This document shows, piece after piece, positions 30,894 through 38,501 of a DNA stretch of 64,000 nucleotides. The stretch comes from Marivita sp046591575 (GTDB lineage: Bacteria > Pseudomonadota > Alphaproteobacteria > Rhodobacterales > Rhodobacteraceae): contig NZ_JBIQWA010000009.1 in the NCBI RefSeq assembly GCF_046591575.1, forward strand, positions 1-64,000, in the 5' to 3' direction. Position numbers and translations under genes: made by a program. The notes under the pieces were generated by a model. That model had not been told where the DNA came from. It made no database searches and saw nothing but the letters and a program-made list of their open reading frames with translations. Positions within the stretch are counted from its first letter, which is position 1; every line of letters starts with the position of its first letter.

Positions 30894-31775
30894 TTGAGGG
30901 CAGGGACAACTGAAGAAGACGGCCGGATCGCCCTCATTCAATCGGATATCTGGATCGGCTTTCCTCGGGCGGAACAGGTGTTGGACCGCTTGCAGGGCAT
31001 GATCGAAGCGCCACGACAAACCCGTATGCCTGGGCTTCTTGTGCATGGCGCCTCCGGGATCGGAAAGACGATGATTGCCCGAAACCTGTCGCGCAAGTAC
31101 GCACCAGAATACGATCCGGCGTCGGGCATCACCCGCACACCGCTTCTGCTGTTGCAAGCGCCGCCCGCACCTGATGAACGGCGGTTTTACCTGCACATCC
31201 TGGCCGCCGTCGGCGCCCCGGCGACGGCTCTTAGCGCCCGCGCTCAAAATGTGGCTTCCCTCGAAGTCCGTGTCATCGCGCTCTTACGCGACCTTGGCCT
31301 GCGGATGATCATGATCGACGAGGTCCACAATCTCTTGGCCGGGACCCACCGCGAACAGCGCCGATTTCTCAATGTCCTGCGGTATCTCAGCAATGAACTC
31401 GAGGTGTCACTGGTCTGCCTTGGGGTCAGCGAGGCCGTCGATGCTATTCGCGGTGATATCCAGCTTGCCCGACGGCTGGACGAACATCATCTGCCAAACT
31501 GGCGCGACGATGCCGAGTTCTCGGACATGATCCAGACCCTTGTTGCTGCCATGCCACTGGAAAAGAAGTCCAACCTGAAGGTCAAATCTCTCAAGCAGGT
31601 CTTGGCACTGACCGGTGGGGTGACCTCGCGCATCTTCGCTCTGGTCAAGGATCTTTCCATCGACGCCATTATCACAGGCGAGGAATGCATCACCGATGAC
31701 GCAATCGCAAAATGGACGCCGGTTTGGTCGCGCCATGCGAACCCCCATCGGCGGCTCCAGAAGTCCCGGGTGTGA
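30894..31775 (+). CDS. tniB: TniB AAA+ transposition ATPase
   Basis: A 293-residue ATPase of the TniB/TnsC group: Walker A GASGIGKT (52-59), Walker B LRMIMIDEVHN (Asp142-Glu143), a sensor region VSLVCLGVSEAV and an arginine-rich LARRLDEHHLP segment. It selects target DNA and activates TniA. The probable start is a TTG at 30894, two bases after the tniA stop with GGAGAG upstream; an in-frame ATG at 30852 would overlap tniA. It overlaps tniQ by four bases if tniQ starts at 31772. Confidence 0.88.
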   Translation: MRAGTTEEDGRIALIQSDIWIGFPRAEQVLDRLQGMIEAPRQTRMPGLLVHGASGIGKTMIARNLSRKYAPEYDPASGITRTPLLLLQAPPAPDERRFYLHILAAVGAPATALSARAQNVASLEVRVIALLRDLGLRMIMIDEVHNLLAGTHREQRRFLNVLRYLSNELEVSLVCLGVSEAVDAIRGDIQLARRLDEHHLPNWRDDAEFSDMIQTLVAAMPLEKKSNLKVKSLKQVLALTGGVTSRIFALVKDLSIDAIITGEECITDDAIAKWTPVWSRHANPHRRLQKSRV

Positions 31776-32563
31776 AGCCGCACCCGCTGCCCAAGACTGT
31801 CGCGCCGCTGCCAGACGAGTTGTTGTCAGGTTGGTTGTCTCGGCTGGCGGCGGCCAACTACTGTGATGATGCGGAACTACTGGCTCATCTCAGAATCGAT
31901 ACCGCGCATGGCACCGCCTTGGACTTCAACGTCGACGCGGCTGCGGCGGCGAAGATTGCCAACGCCGCACGGGTTAACCCAGATGTTGTTCGATCTTTGA
32001 CCTTTCCGGCAATGACGCCACGAGAAGCCTCACTGACGGCTCAGATGCCATTCCAGCATTGCCTGCGATGCTCCAGAGAGGGTCTTTTGCTCAGGCATTG
32101 GAGGCGGGCCTGGGCATTTGACTGCCAAGTTTGCGGGACGAGACTTGTGCAGACCCTTGGCAAACTCCGTGAGGAACAAATATCTGGAAAACTGATATAC
32201 CGAGCGCGCCGCGGGGCAGAGATGCTTGAGTGCGCCGCGCGCTCGCGCGGCCCCAAGCAACTTCGGCGCGCAATGCGCGCAGTCACCTTTGCCATGTCAC
32301 TCAAAACCTTCCGCGGGGATCCGTCGTTCGCTGTCCAGAACCCCAGATCGGAAGTTAGGCTGTTCTGCCTCGCCGCAATCGCCGCCGCTCGATCTCATCC
32401 CTTGGCTAAGGCAGCCATCGTCAGCAAAAGCATCGACGACTATGCAAGGGTTGCTCTCTTGCGCGCCTTCGAGAAGGAGCCTCGATTGCTTGCCGCGGTT
32501 GATCACATCGCGCAAAGGTGCGCGAGAAACAGGGGCCCCATGACAGCCGTATCTCACAATTAA
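31772..32563 (+). CDS. tniQ: TniQ target-selection protein (short form)
   Basis: A 263-residue TniQ. The N-terminal signature is PLPDELLSGWLSRLAAANYC, and a zinc ribbon CLRC (97-100) with CQVC (118-121) follows. TniQ links TniB to target choice. The GTG at 31772 overlapping the tniB stop is preferred; an ATG at 31712 inside tniB lacks a ribosome binding site. Tn402 TniQ is about 400 residues, so this copy is short, and its stop lies inside the right-end repeats. It may be naturally compact or truncated. Confidence 0.82.
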   Translation: MKPHPLPKTVAPLPDELLSGWLSRLAAANYCDDAELLAHLRIDTAHGTALDFNVDAAAAAKIANAARVNPDVVRSLTFPAMTPREASLTAQMPFQHCLRCSREGLLLRHWRRAWAFDCQVCGTRLVQTLGKLREEQISGKLIYRARRGAEMLECAARSRGPKQLRRAMRAVTFAMSLKTFRGDPSFAVQNPRSEVRLFCLAAIAAARSHPLAKAAIVSKSIDDYARVALLRAFEKEPRLLAAVDHIAQRCARNRGPMTAVSHN

Positions 32564-32617
32564 GGGCAAAAATTGTCGCCAAACGCGTCGCGTCTCAGAT
32601 TAAAGGGCAACGCGACA
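32551..32617. repeat. Transposon right end with two TniA-type binding repeats
   Basis: Inverted copies of the 17-bp end repeat lie at 32551-32567 and 32592-32608, and the terminal CGCGACA ends at 32617. The right end thus has two sites against four at the left end. The last codons of both tniQ and the CDF gene fall inside it. Confidence 0.75.
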
Positions 32618-33540
32618 GCAGCCTTTGCAGCCGCTATCTGGACTATATCAAGATCCCGCGCGTGGCGCTCGTCGAGACACTCTGTTTCGAGCTGCAGCGT
32701 GACCATGTGAAACCCATGCTGTTCCGTCAGCCGCCGATAGGCCCGGTTCAGCAGGTCCGCGGCCTCTGCGGGCTCACCATGGCGGATATGGGCAGAAAAT
32801 GCGTGTTTGCCGCTGGTCAGCGTCCAGGCATGCACATGGTGAACGTCCAGAACCCCGTCCTGGCCGCGCAGGTCCGTCGTCACAGCCTCGAGATCCGTTC
32901 CCTCTGGCGTGCCTTCCATGAGGATGTGGACCGCTTCCTTGATGACGCCGACGGAGGCCCAGAGGAGAACCACCCCGAACGCCATGCCGAGGATCGGGTC
33001 AATCGCCAGAAAGCCGGTGAACTCGATCACTAGAGCGGTGACGATGATCAGGAGGCTGCCGACAAAGGTCTGGATGATGTGCCAGAGCGCACCACGGGCA
33101 TTCAGATCGTCCTTGCTCGATTGCCACATCAGCCCCAGCGAGATCACTTCGGTGACCAGGCCTCCGAAGGCGACCCAGAGCATGGGACCCGTGGCCAGGT
33201 GAATCGGATTCCCGAGCCGCATCGCGCCCATCCAGATCACCAGAAGCGCCATACCGAGAAGAAAGCCGCCATTCACCAGTGCCCCGATGATCTCGGCGCG
33301 GTACCAGCCGAAACTCCGCGCCGAATCCGCCGGGCGGCGCGCAATGCGCTGCGCGATGATGGCCACCAGAACGCCGCCAACCGCCGACAGGGTGTGAAAC
33401 GCATCCGACAGGACGGCAATCGAGCCAGTCCAGAGCCCGACGGCCAGTTCAATCACGAAGTAGACGCCGGTGAGCCAGGCCGAAATCACAAGGGCCTTGC
33501 CGGAACTCGGCATATGCCCGGCGTGGGAATGACTGGCCAT
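32560..33540 (-). CDS. CDF-family metal efflux transporter, C terminus altered by the transposon
   Basis: A 326-residue inner-membrane cation diffusion facilitator from ATG 33540 (AAGGAGAG upstream), opening with a His-rich MASHSHAGHM. Six helices are predicted; TM2 has IAVLSDAFHTLSAVGG (HxxxD site) and TM5 ARGALWHIIQTFVGSL. The cytoplasmic domain contains LDVHHVHAWTLTSGKHAFSAH. After about residue 307 the frame enters the tni transposon end and gains about 18 foreign residues. The lost native tail is probably short and the pump may still work. It is third in an operon behind a CueR-type promoter (34665-34695), which suggests copper-linked induction though CDF pumps usually move Zn, Co or Ni. 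Confidence 0.85.
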   Translation of the reverse strand: MASHSHAGHMPSSGKALVISAWLTGVYFVIELAVGLWTGSIAVLSDAFHTLSAVGGVLVAIIAQRIARRPADSARSFGWYRAEIIGALVNGGFLLGMALLVIWMGAMRLGNPIHLATGPMLWVAFGGLVTEVISLGLMWQSSKDDLNARGALWHIIQTFVGSLLIIVTALVIEFTGFLAIDPILGMAFGVVLLWASVGVIKEAVHILMEGTPEGTDLEAVTTDLRGQDGVLDVHHVHAWTLTSGKHAFSAHIRHGEPAEAADLLNRAYRRLTEQHGFHMVTLQLETECLDERHARDLDIVQIAAAKAAVALPFNLRRDAFGDNFCP

Positions 33541-33541
33541 A

Positions 33542-34204
33542 TCAGCTCTCCTTCCGTTTCGTACCGGTCTTTCGCGTCGCGGCGAAGAGAACCGACAGGC
33601 CGGTAAAGCCACCCAGCGCAAGTGCGGTCCATGTGGCAGTGCGGGCATCGCCGTTCATCGCCTGGCTGCCCATGTGAGCGAGCAAGAAACTCGCTGGAAT
33701 AATCCCGGCCATCGTGGCCAGCGCGAACCTCCAAAGATGCAGCTTGCTCAGACCTGCGGCGTAACTGATCATATCGAAGGACAGAAACGGCAGCAGGCGA
33801 CTGCCGAAGACCAGGAAGGTCAGAGTGTTCTGGGACCCGAACAGGCCTGCGTTAATCTTCTGACCGAGATGACGCTCAACGAAGGGACGACCCAAGCCGC
33901 GGGCCAGACCAAAGGCGGCAAGCGCACCGAGTTCCGCACCTAGAACGACGAAGAGCGTCCCGTACGTGTGTCCATAAGCCGCTCCGGCGGCGAGTGCGAT
34001 TGGCGCCGAGGGCAGGGGGCTTGCGACAATAGCGATTGTCATGAGCGCCACGATGACAATTGGTCCGGCAAGACCTGCCGCCTCGATCCAGCGGTCAATT
34101 TCCGCGCGATCCGGCAGGCGAATGTCAACGCCAAGGACGTCCGGGAAGGCCAATGCGACGACTCCCATCAGGAACACCGCCATAAGAAGGATGCGCATCA
34201 TCAT
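33542..34204 (-). CDS. TVP38/TMEM64 (DedA-like) membrane protein
   Basis: A 220-residue inner-membrane protein with about six hydrophobic segments. The SNARE-associated/VTT domain is visible: IVASPLPSAPIALAAGAAYG, GAELGALAAFGLARGLGRPFV and FGSRLLPFLSFDMISYAAGLSKLHLWRFALAT, where the conserved SR-LP-P segment lies. Such proteins are linked to lipid scrambling or undecaprenyl-phosphate flipping. It ends one base before the CDF start and begins three bases after the DUF6010-like gene, so all three share the CueR-type promoter. Three consecutive Met codons leave the exact start open. Confidence 0.85.
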   Translation of the reverse strand: MMMRILLMAVFLMGVVALAFPDVLGVDIRLPDRAEIDRWIEAAGLAGPIVIVALMTIAIVASPLPSAPIALAAGAAYGHTYGTLFVVLGAELGALAAFGLARGLGRPFVERHLGQKINAGLFGSQNTLTFLVFGSRLLPFLSFDMISYAAGLSKLHLWRFALATMAGIIPASFLLAHMGSQAMNGDARTATWTALALGGFTGLSVLFAATRKTGTKRKES

Positions 34205-34207
34205 GGA

Positions 34208-34657
34208 TCAAAACACGGCATAGAGCAGAACGAAGAACGTCGCTGCCAAAAGGTCAAAGGCCACGCAGAATGGAATATACCAGTTCGGAATCCGGGCGAG
34301 ACGATAAGAATTGTGGTGTGACATGTCCCAAAGGGCGTGAAGGGCCAAGCCCAAGGGGAGGAAGGCCCACTGCCATATCAGCCCCAGGAACGCTGCTAAG
34401 CCGAACAAAAGGGCGACCGCGAGCTCTGCCCAGAACACGCGCGCTCTGCCGTCCGCAGCGCCAAAGCCGATATAGGCACCGCCAATCAAAGCAAGCGTGA
34501 TCGAAGCAAGAGCTATCGAGCTTTGCTCATCCAAAAAAAGGTGAGCCGGCAATGTGAGAACGACAAGCAACACGCCAACCCATACGGGAGATTTCAAGAT
34601 ATCCCCGTGTCGATGGTGCGATACGTGATCGCCTGTCTTTTCGAAAATCTGTGCCAT
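34208..34657 (-). CDS. Small membrane protein, DUF6010-like
   Basis: A 149-residue protein with about five hydrophobic helices. IGGAYIGFGAADGRARVFWAEL and ALHALWDMSHHNSYRLARIPNWYIPFC resemble DUF6010 membrane proteins; the HALWDMSHHN cluster could bind a metal. The short cytosolic N terminus is His-rich (DHVSHHRHGD). It is the first gene of a three-gene operon immediately downstream of a strong CueR-type promoter, so a role in copper or zinc homeostasis is inferred. Function unknown. Confidence 0.6.
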   Translation of the reverse strand: MAQIFEKTGDHVSHHRHGDILKSPVWVGVLLVVLTLPAHLFLDEQSSIALASITLALIGGAYIGFGAADGRARVFWAELAVALLFGLAAFLGLIWQWAFLPLGLALHALWDMSHHNSYRLARIPNWYIPFCVAFDLLAATFFVLLYAVF

Positions 34658-34664
34658 GGCTTTG

Positions 34665-34695
34665 TACCTAGGGATTCCAGCAACTGGAAGGTCAA
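34665..34695 (-). promoter_or_regulatory. CueR-type promoter of the DUF6010-TVP38-CDF operon
   Basis: Reading leftward: -35 TTGACC (34695-34690), a 19-bp spacer with dyad TTCCAGTTGCTGGAA, and -10 TAGGTA (34670-34665). The ATG at 34657 is only eight bases beyond the -10, so the transcript would be nearly leaderless or a slightly later start is used. The remaining bases to 34818 show no gene. Confidence 0.75.
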
Positions 34696-34818
34696 GGGCT
34701 ATTCATCCACGCGCGCAACGCAGCGCTCACTCAACCGTTCCACGGTGAGGTCAAAGGACCGATATCAGGACGTATTTGACGCTGACGCCAAGCTCATGTC
34801 CGACGCGCGTGGCGATTT

Positions 34819-35304
34819 TCAGTCATCTTTCGCCTTCTGCCAGACTTGCTGGCAGGCTGAGTAAAGAAACGTCGCTGACCAGGTCAGCAACATGAAGCCC
34901 AAAAGCGATTGCAGCATCAGCAATAGTCGAAAGGGCCCGACCACCTCTATGGACGAATAGCCAAGGGTCGAGAACGAGATGCCCGTAACATAGAGAACAT
35001 CCTGAAACATCGGAGGGCTGTTGCTGAACGATTGCGGCAGAACGCTTGCCACCACCATCGTGTTGAACACGGCGAGCGTCACAAGTTCCAAGACATGCAG
35101 CAACAGCAACGTGGAAAACGTCAGGATGATCCGAAAGCCGGAGCCATCCGACCGCTGCGGGGAAAACTTCAGAATGCCCGACAACGCATAATGATGGACA
35201 ATTCCCATCACGATCGCCGCGCATATTCCGACAAACATAGCCATCAACTCGGTCATACACCCAAACCCGTCTTCCTGTTCAAACAGGTCAATTTGACCAT
35301 ACAT
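34819..35304 (-). CDS. Two-helix ion-channel-like membrane protein
   Basis: Up to 161 residues; an ATG at 35256 (MTELMAMFVGI) is an equally likely start. Three or four hydrophobic stretches are present, and the C-terminal part (DVLYVTGISFSTLGYSSIEVVGPFRLLLMLQSLLGFMLLTW) looks like the pore helix, filter and last helix of a potassium-channel (Ion_trans_2) module. The filter reads TLGYS where K+ channels have TxGYG, so selectivity is uncertain. It lies alone on the minus strand between the metal operon and the rhodanese gene. Role unknown. Confidence 0.6.
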   Translation of the reverse strand: MYGQIDLFEQEDGFGCMTELMAMFVGICAAIVMGIVHHYALSGILKFSPQRSDGSGFRIILTFSTLLLLHVLELVTLAVFNTMVVASVLPQSFSNSPPMFQDVLYVTGISFSTLGYSSIEVVGPFRLLLMLQSLLGFMLLTWSATFLYSACQQVWQKAKDD

Positions 35305-35344
35305 CAGGCTTTTAGCACAACGGGACCAATTGATTCTTCACTGG

Positions 35345-35818
35345 TCAGGCCAACGCGGGGGGCAACCCGTTCAGGGCGACATCCACCGGAACGGTCGGCA
35401 AGTTCGATGCGATCCAGCCAGGCCCTTCGCCTGATCCCAACATCCCTTCCGAGATATCGGCGTAGCCCGAATAACCAGCTTGTCTCAACGCTCGAAGCAG
35501 CGATGCGGAGCGTCCGCCAGTGGCGCAGATCAGTCCAACAGTGCGATCACCGCTCAGTTCCTTGGCCCTGAACAATCGGTCCGGAAAACCGGACGCGTGC
35601 ATGCTTATCGGCCATACACCAGCACCTACGCCGGTTTCTTGCCACTCTTTGTGCGTTCTGACATCGATGATCCGCGCCGTATCCGATAGAAGCGCGTCAA
35701 AGGCATTCTCTGCCGACCAGACAGATCGGCTCTGCGCCAACAGCGGTGACGCCGCGACGGTCAGCACCGTCATATGAGCACCCAGAACGAAACGGCGCCG
35801 GTTCAAATCAAGAGCCAT
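35345..35818 (-). CDS. Exported rhodanese-domain protein
   Basis: A 157-residue protein from ATG 35818. The N terminus NRRRFVLGAHMTVLTVAASPLLAQS is a twin-arginine-like signal peptide, so the enzyme acts in the periplasm. The rhodanese domain has ARIIDVRTHKEW, a loop VGLICATGGRSASLLRALR with catalytic Cys, and SEGMLGSGEGPGW. Rhodaneses move sulfane sulfur to thiophilic acceptors; here the product might handle sulfur or Cu(I)-thiolates. It is divergent from the two-component operon and shares the gap containing the tandem GNTACA boxes. Confidence 0.85.
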   Translation of the reverse strand: MALDLNRRRFVLGAHMTVLTVAASPLLAQSRSVWSAENAFDALLSDTARIIDVRTHKEWQETGVGAGVWPISMHASGFPDRLFRAKELSGDRTVGLICATGGRSASLLRALRQAGYSGYADISEGMLGSGEGPGWIASNLPTVPVDVALNGLPPALA

Positions 35819-35913
35819 ATTCGAAAACCTCATCCTTTGATCGGTTGCGATCCCAAAGGTCACATAACATACGCGCGACGCTACCCGGGAGCACGACACG
35901 GTGCAGGCACAGA

Positions 35914-35962
35914 TTTGTATCCATCTGTAGCAAGGGACTGACCTGATACAAACGGCTACAAT
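35914..35962. promoter_or_regulatory. Two-component promoter with paired GNTACA boxes
   Basis: Two tandem half-site pairs face each other: TGTATC-N4-TGTAGC (35916-35931) and GATACA-N4-GCTACA (35945-35960), together an inverted repeat of TTTGTATC/GATACAAA and TGTAGC/GCTACA. A -10 TACAAT at 35957-35962 overlaps the second pair. Ten-base spacing fits OmpR-type regulators binding one DNA face. It probably serves the regulator operon and perhaps the divergent rhodanese gene. Confidence 0.7.
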
Positions 35963-36006
35963 TCTGCCCATGAAACAGAATGCAACGATGATCTAGGAAG
36001 GACGCC

Positions 36007-36729
36007 ATGGGACCGCCACCTCATATCCTTATCGTGGACGACCACGCTCAGATACGCGAAAGCGTCGCGCGCTTCCTGGAGAAGAACGGAATGCGCACGA
36101 CCGTCGCCAGGGATGCCGTGGAGATGGATGCCAAGCTGGCCACTGGTCACTTCGACCTCCTCGTGCTCGATGTCATGATGCCGGGCGAGGACGGTTTGTC
36201 GGTTTGCCGCAGACTTGCGCCAGAGGGTGATCTTCCGATCATCATGCTGACGGCGCTTGGTGAGGAAACGGATCGGATCGTGGGTCTGGAAATCGGTGCG
36301 GACGATTATCTCGCCAAGCCGTTCAATCCACGAGAACTGCTCGCCCGCATCAAGTCGGTTCTTCGGAGAAGCAACCGCGACGAACCTGTGGCCGGAAGCC
36401 TCGCTGGGAGGAAAGTCTCTTTTGCGCACTGGATACTGGATACCGACCGGCAGGTGCTGATTGACGAGTCCACCACCGAGACCCCATTGACGACCTCCGA
36501 GTTCAAATTGCTGGCGGTCCTGCTGGAACGCGCGAGGATGGTGCTCAGCCGTGACCAGTTGCTTGACCTGACCGCTGGTCGGACGGCAGGCCCGATGGAT
36601 CGCACCATCGACAATCAGATCAGCCGTCTCCGCCGCAAAATCGAGCCGGATGTACTTAGGCCCAGTGTCATCAAAACGGTGCGGAACGGCGGATACTGTC
36701 TGGCTGCCGATGTCGAGGATGCGCCGTGA
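36007..36729 (+). CDS. OmpR-family response regulator (CopR-like)
   Basis: A 240-residue regulator. Receiver domain 1-120: acidic pocket IVDDH (10-12), phosphorylation site Asp55 in LLVLDVMMPGEDG, Thr in IIMLTALG, Lys in YLAKPFNPRELL. The C-terminal winged helix about 140-235 contains LTTSEFKLLAVLLERARMVLSRDQLLDL and the recognition helix DRTIDNQISRLRRKIE. AGGAAGG precedes the ATG. It overlaps the sensor kinase gene by one base. The metal island and repeated boxes suggest it is the copper regulator; direct copper evidence is absent, so an OmpR-like role for another envelope signal remains possible. Confidence 0.92.
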   Translation: MGPPPHILIVDDHAQIRESVARFLEKNGMRTTVARDAVEMDAKLATGHFDLLVLDVMMPGEDGLSVCRRLAPEGDLPIIMLTALGEETDRIVGLEIGADDYLAKPFNPRELLARIKSVLRRSNRDEPVAGSLAGRKVSFAHWILDTDRQVLIDESTTETPLTTSEFKLLAVLLERARMVLSRDQLLDLTAGRTAGPMDRTIDNQISRLRRKIEPDVLRPSVIKTVRNGGYCLAADVEDAP

Positions 36730-38195
36730 TGCGCCGTGCGATGAGATCTCTGAGCGGCCAATTGATCCTGCTTGTGGTCGCGGCACTTGTCGTGGCCCAG
36801 GTGATCAGCCTGTTCCTGTTCGCCGACGAGCGCAGCCTTGCGATCCGTGCAGCTTTAGGATTCGAGGCCGCGGGTCGCGCAGCGAATGTCGCGCGGTTGA
36901 TCGAAGAGGCCCCGCTGGATCTGCAGGACTCGATCCTTCGCGCGGCAAATTCGCCTCTGATCCGGTTCGATCTGTCGGACGCTCCGATCGTGGATCACAC
37001 CGGTCATTCGGACGGCGGCATCGTGGAAGCGCGCATACGCGCCCTGATGGATGACAGCTACAGCCGGGATATTCGCGTTGAATTGCACGAGGTCGAGGGC
37101 GAGTTGCGGCCTCTTCCCAATCTCTCGGACGAGATGACAGAAATGCATCTCGCGATGATGCGCGGAGAGTTGACAGCGGTTGAAATGAACCTGTCCATCG
37201 CCATCAAGGGAGCGCGTTGGCTGAATGTCGGAACGCGGTTCGAGCGACCGCCGATCCAATGGCCTTTCTATTCGATGCTGACCTTCGGGATTTCCGCCGG
37301 ACTGCTTCTGGTGGCGATCTTCTGGTTTGTAATGACGCGCCTGACGCGTCCTTTGCGGCACCTGTCGAAGGCCGCGGACCATCTTGGCCGGGGCGAAGAT
37401 GTGGGCGAATTGGCGGTCACAGGGCCGACCGAGGTCAGAGATCTGACCGTCGCATTCAACCGCATGCAACGACGGCTGACCCGGTTTGTCAGTGATCGTA
37501 CACGTATGCTCGCAGCCCTTGGCCACGATTTACGCTCGCCGTTGACTGCCATGCGTGTCCGCGCGGAGCTGGTTGACGAAGAAGAGACGCGGGACAGCCT
37601 CATCGCATCGGTCGAAGAGATGCAGAGTATGGTCGAAGCGACGCTCACCTTTGCACGCGGCCTTACCGGATCCGAAGGTGCCGAAGTGGTCGATCTGCGC
37701 AATTTTCTGGACAGCTTGTGCAGCGATATGGCGGCACACTGCACCTTTGCCCCGAGTGATGATGTTGCCGTGCGGCTTCGACCCAACGCGTTCCGAAGGG
37801 CACTGAGGAACTTGCTTGAGAACGCCGTTCGCTACGGTGGTGCCGCAAAAGTCAGCTGGGCGACCCACGGTTCGAACCTCGTACTCAACATCGATGACAA
37901 TGGGCCCGGCATTCCCGTCGACCAGTTGGAAAAGGTCTTCGATCCGTTCTATCGCCTCGAGCAATCGAGGTCTCTGGAAACGGGCGGTTATGGGCTTGGG
38001 CTCTCAATCGCGAGGACAATCGTCCAATCCCATGGCGGCGATATCCAGCTGGTCAATCAGAACAGCGCGGGTTTGCGCGCTGTTGTCACCATCCCGTTGG
38101 ATGAAACCGAACTGATCGAAGGAGAAACAGATGAAACTGAACGCGTTGATCCTGCCGTTGCTGGCCAGCTTGCCCGCCAGCATGGCGCAGGCTGA
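36729..38195 (+). CDS. Membrane sensor histidine kinase (CopS-like)
   Basis: A 488-residue kinase. TM1 about 11-31, a periplasmic sensor of about 150 residues with several His and Met residues (VDHTGHSDGG, EMTEMHLAMMRGE), TM2 about 181-201, a HAMP domain about 202-255, the H-box LAALGHDLRSPLTAMRVRAE with His266, an N box LRNLLENAVRYG, and G boxes IDDNGPGIP and GGYGLGLSIAR. His and Met in the sensor loop would suit copper detection, but that is inference. ATG overlaps the regulator stop (TGATG). Its 3' end overlaps the SHOCT gene by 65 bases. Confidence 0.92.
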   Translation: MRRAMRSLSGQLILLVVAALVVAQVISLFLFADERSLAIRAALGFEAAGRAANVARLIEEAPLDLQDSILRAANSPLIRFDLSDAPIVDHTGHSDGGIVEARIRALMDDSYSRDIRVELHEVEGELRPLPNLSDEMTEMHLAMMRGELTAVEMNLSIAIKGARWLNVGTRFERPPIQWPFYSMLTFGISAGLLLVAIFWFVMTRLTRPLRHLSKAADHLGRGEDVGELAVTGPTEVRDLTVAFNRMQRRLTRFVSDRTRMLAALGHDLRSPLTAMRVRAELVDEEETRDSLIASVEEMQSMVEATLTFARGLTGSEGAEVVDLRNFLDSLCSDMAAHCTFAPSDDVAVRLRPNAFRRALRNLLENAVRYGGAAKVSWATHGSNLVLNIDDNGPGIPVDQLEKVFDPFYRLEQSRSLETGGYGLGLSIARTIVQSHGGDIQLVNQNSAGLRAVVTIPLDETELIEGETDETERVDPAVAGQLARQHGAG

Positions 38196-38436
38196 TGGAC
38201 CAGGCTCCTGGACGGGGCACATGTGGGGCAGTGGCTATGGCTTTATGGGCGGCTTCATGATGCTCGCCTTCTGGGGTGCGCTGATCGCATTGGTGGTGTT
38301 TCTGGTGTTCAGGCTGCGGGACAATGGCACCCGTCCCCCGGACTCGGACGCGCAGGAAGCGCTCAGGCGCCGCTTTGCAAATGGGGAAATCGACGAAGAA
38401 GAGTTCCGTCGCCGCAAAGCAACGCTCGACGAATAG
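38131..38436 (+). CDS. SHOCT-domain small membrane protein
   Basis: A 101-residue protein. Signal sequence about 1-21 (LASLPASMAQA), a short Gly/Met/His stretch (GHMWGSGYGFMGGFMM) that could bind copper, a membrane helix about 45-62, then a C-terminal SHOCT motif (DAQEALRRRFANGEIDEEEFRRRKATLDE). SHOCT tails are thought to help oligomerisation. Similar proteins lie beside copper genes in many Proteobacteria. It starts inside the kinase gene, so it is the third gene of the two-component operon. Confidence 0.8.
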   Translation: MKLNALILPLLASLPASMAQADGPGSWTGHMWGSGYGFMGGFMMLAFWGALIALVVFLVFRLRDNGTRPPDSDAQEALRRRFANGEIDEEEFRRRKATLDE

Positions 38437-38501
38437 ACCCCGCCGCGGACGCCAAAGCCGTCCGACGCGACGCCCACCGACGCTGAATAGGAAAGAACGC
38501 C

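Larger units (their letters stand above)
29112..32617 (+). mobile_element. Compact tniABQ transposon (Tn402/Tn5053-like)
   Basis: A 3506-bp element bounded by inverted ends: TGTCGCGTAGCCCTTAA at 29112 and, inward from 32617, TGTCGCGTTGCCCTTTAA. The 5'-TGTCG ends and the tniA-tniB-tniQ gene order are those of the Tn7-like Tn402/Tn5053 group. It has no resolvase and no cargo. The 5-bp flanks differ (CCTGG on the left, GCAGC on the right), so no target duplication is seen. Both flanks cut genes: a mer-operon gene on the left and a CDF transporter on the right. Confidence 0.88.

Noticed and set aside
29107..32622. A 5-bp target duplication around the tni transposon.
   Set aside because: The flanks are CCTGG and GCAGC. 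They do not match directly or with one-base shifts, so no duplication is claimed.
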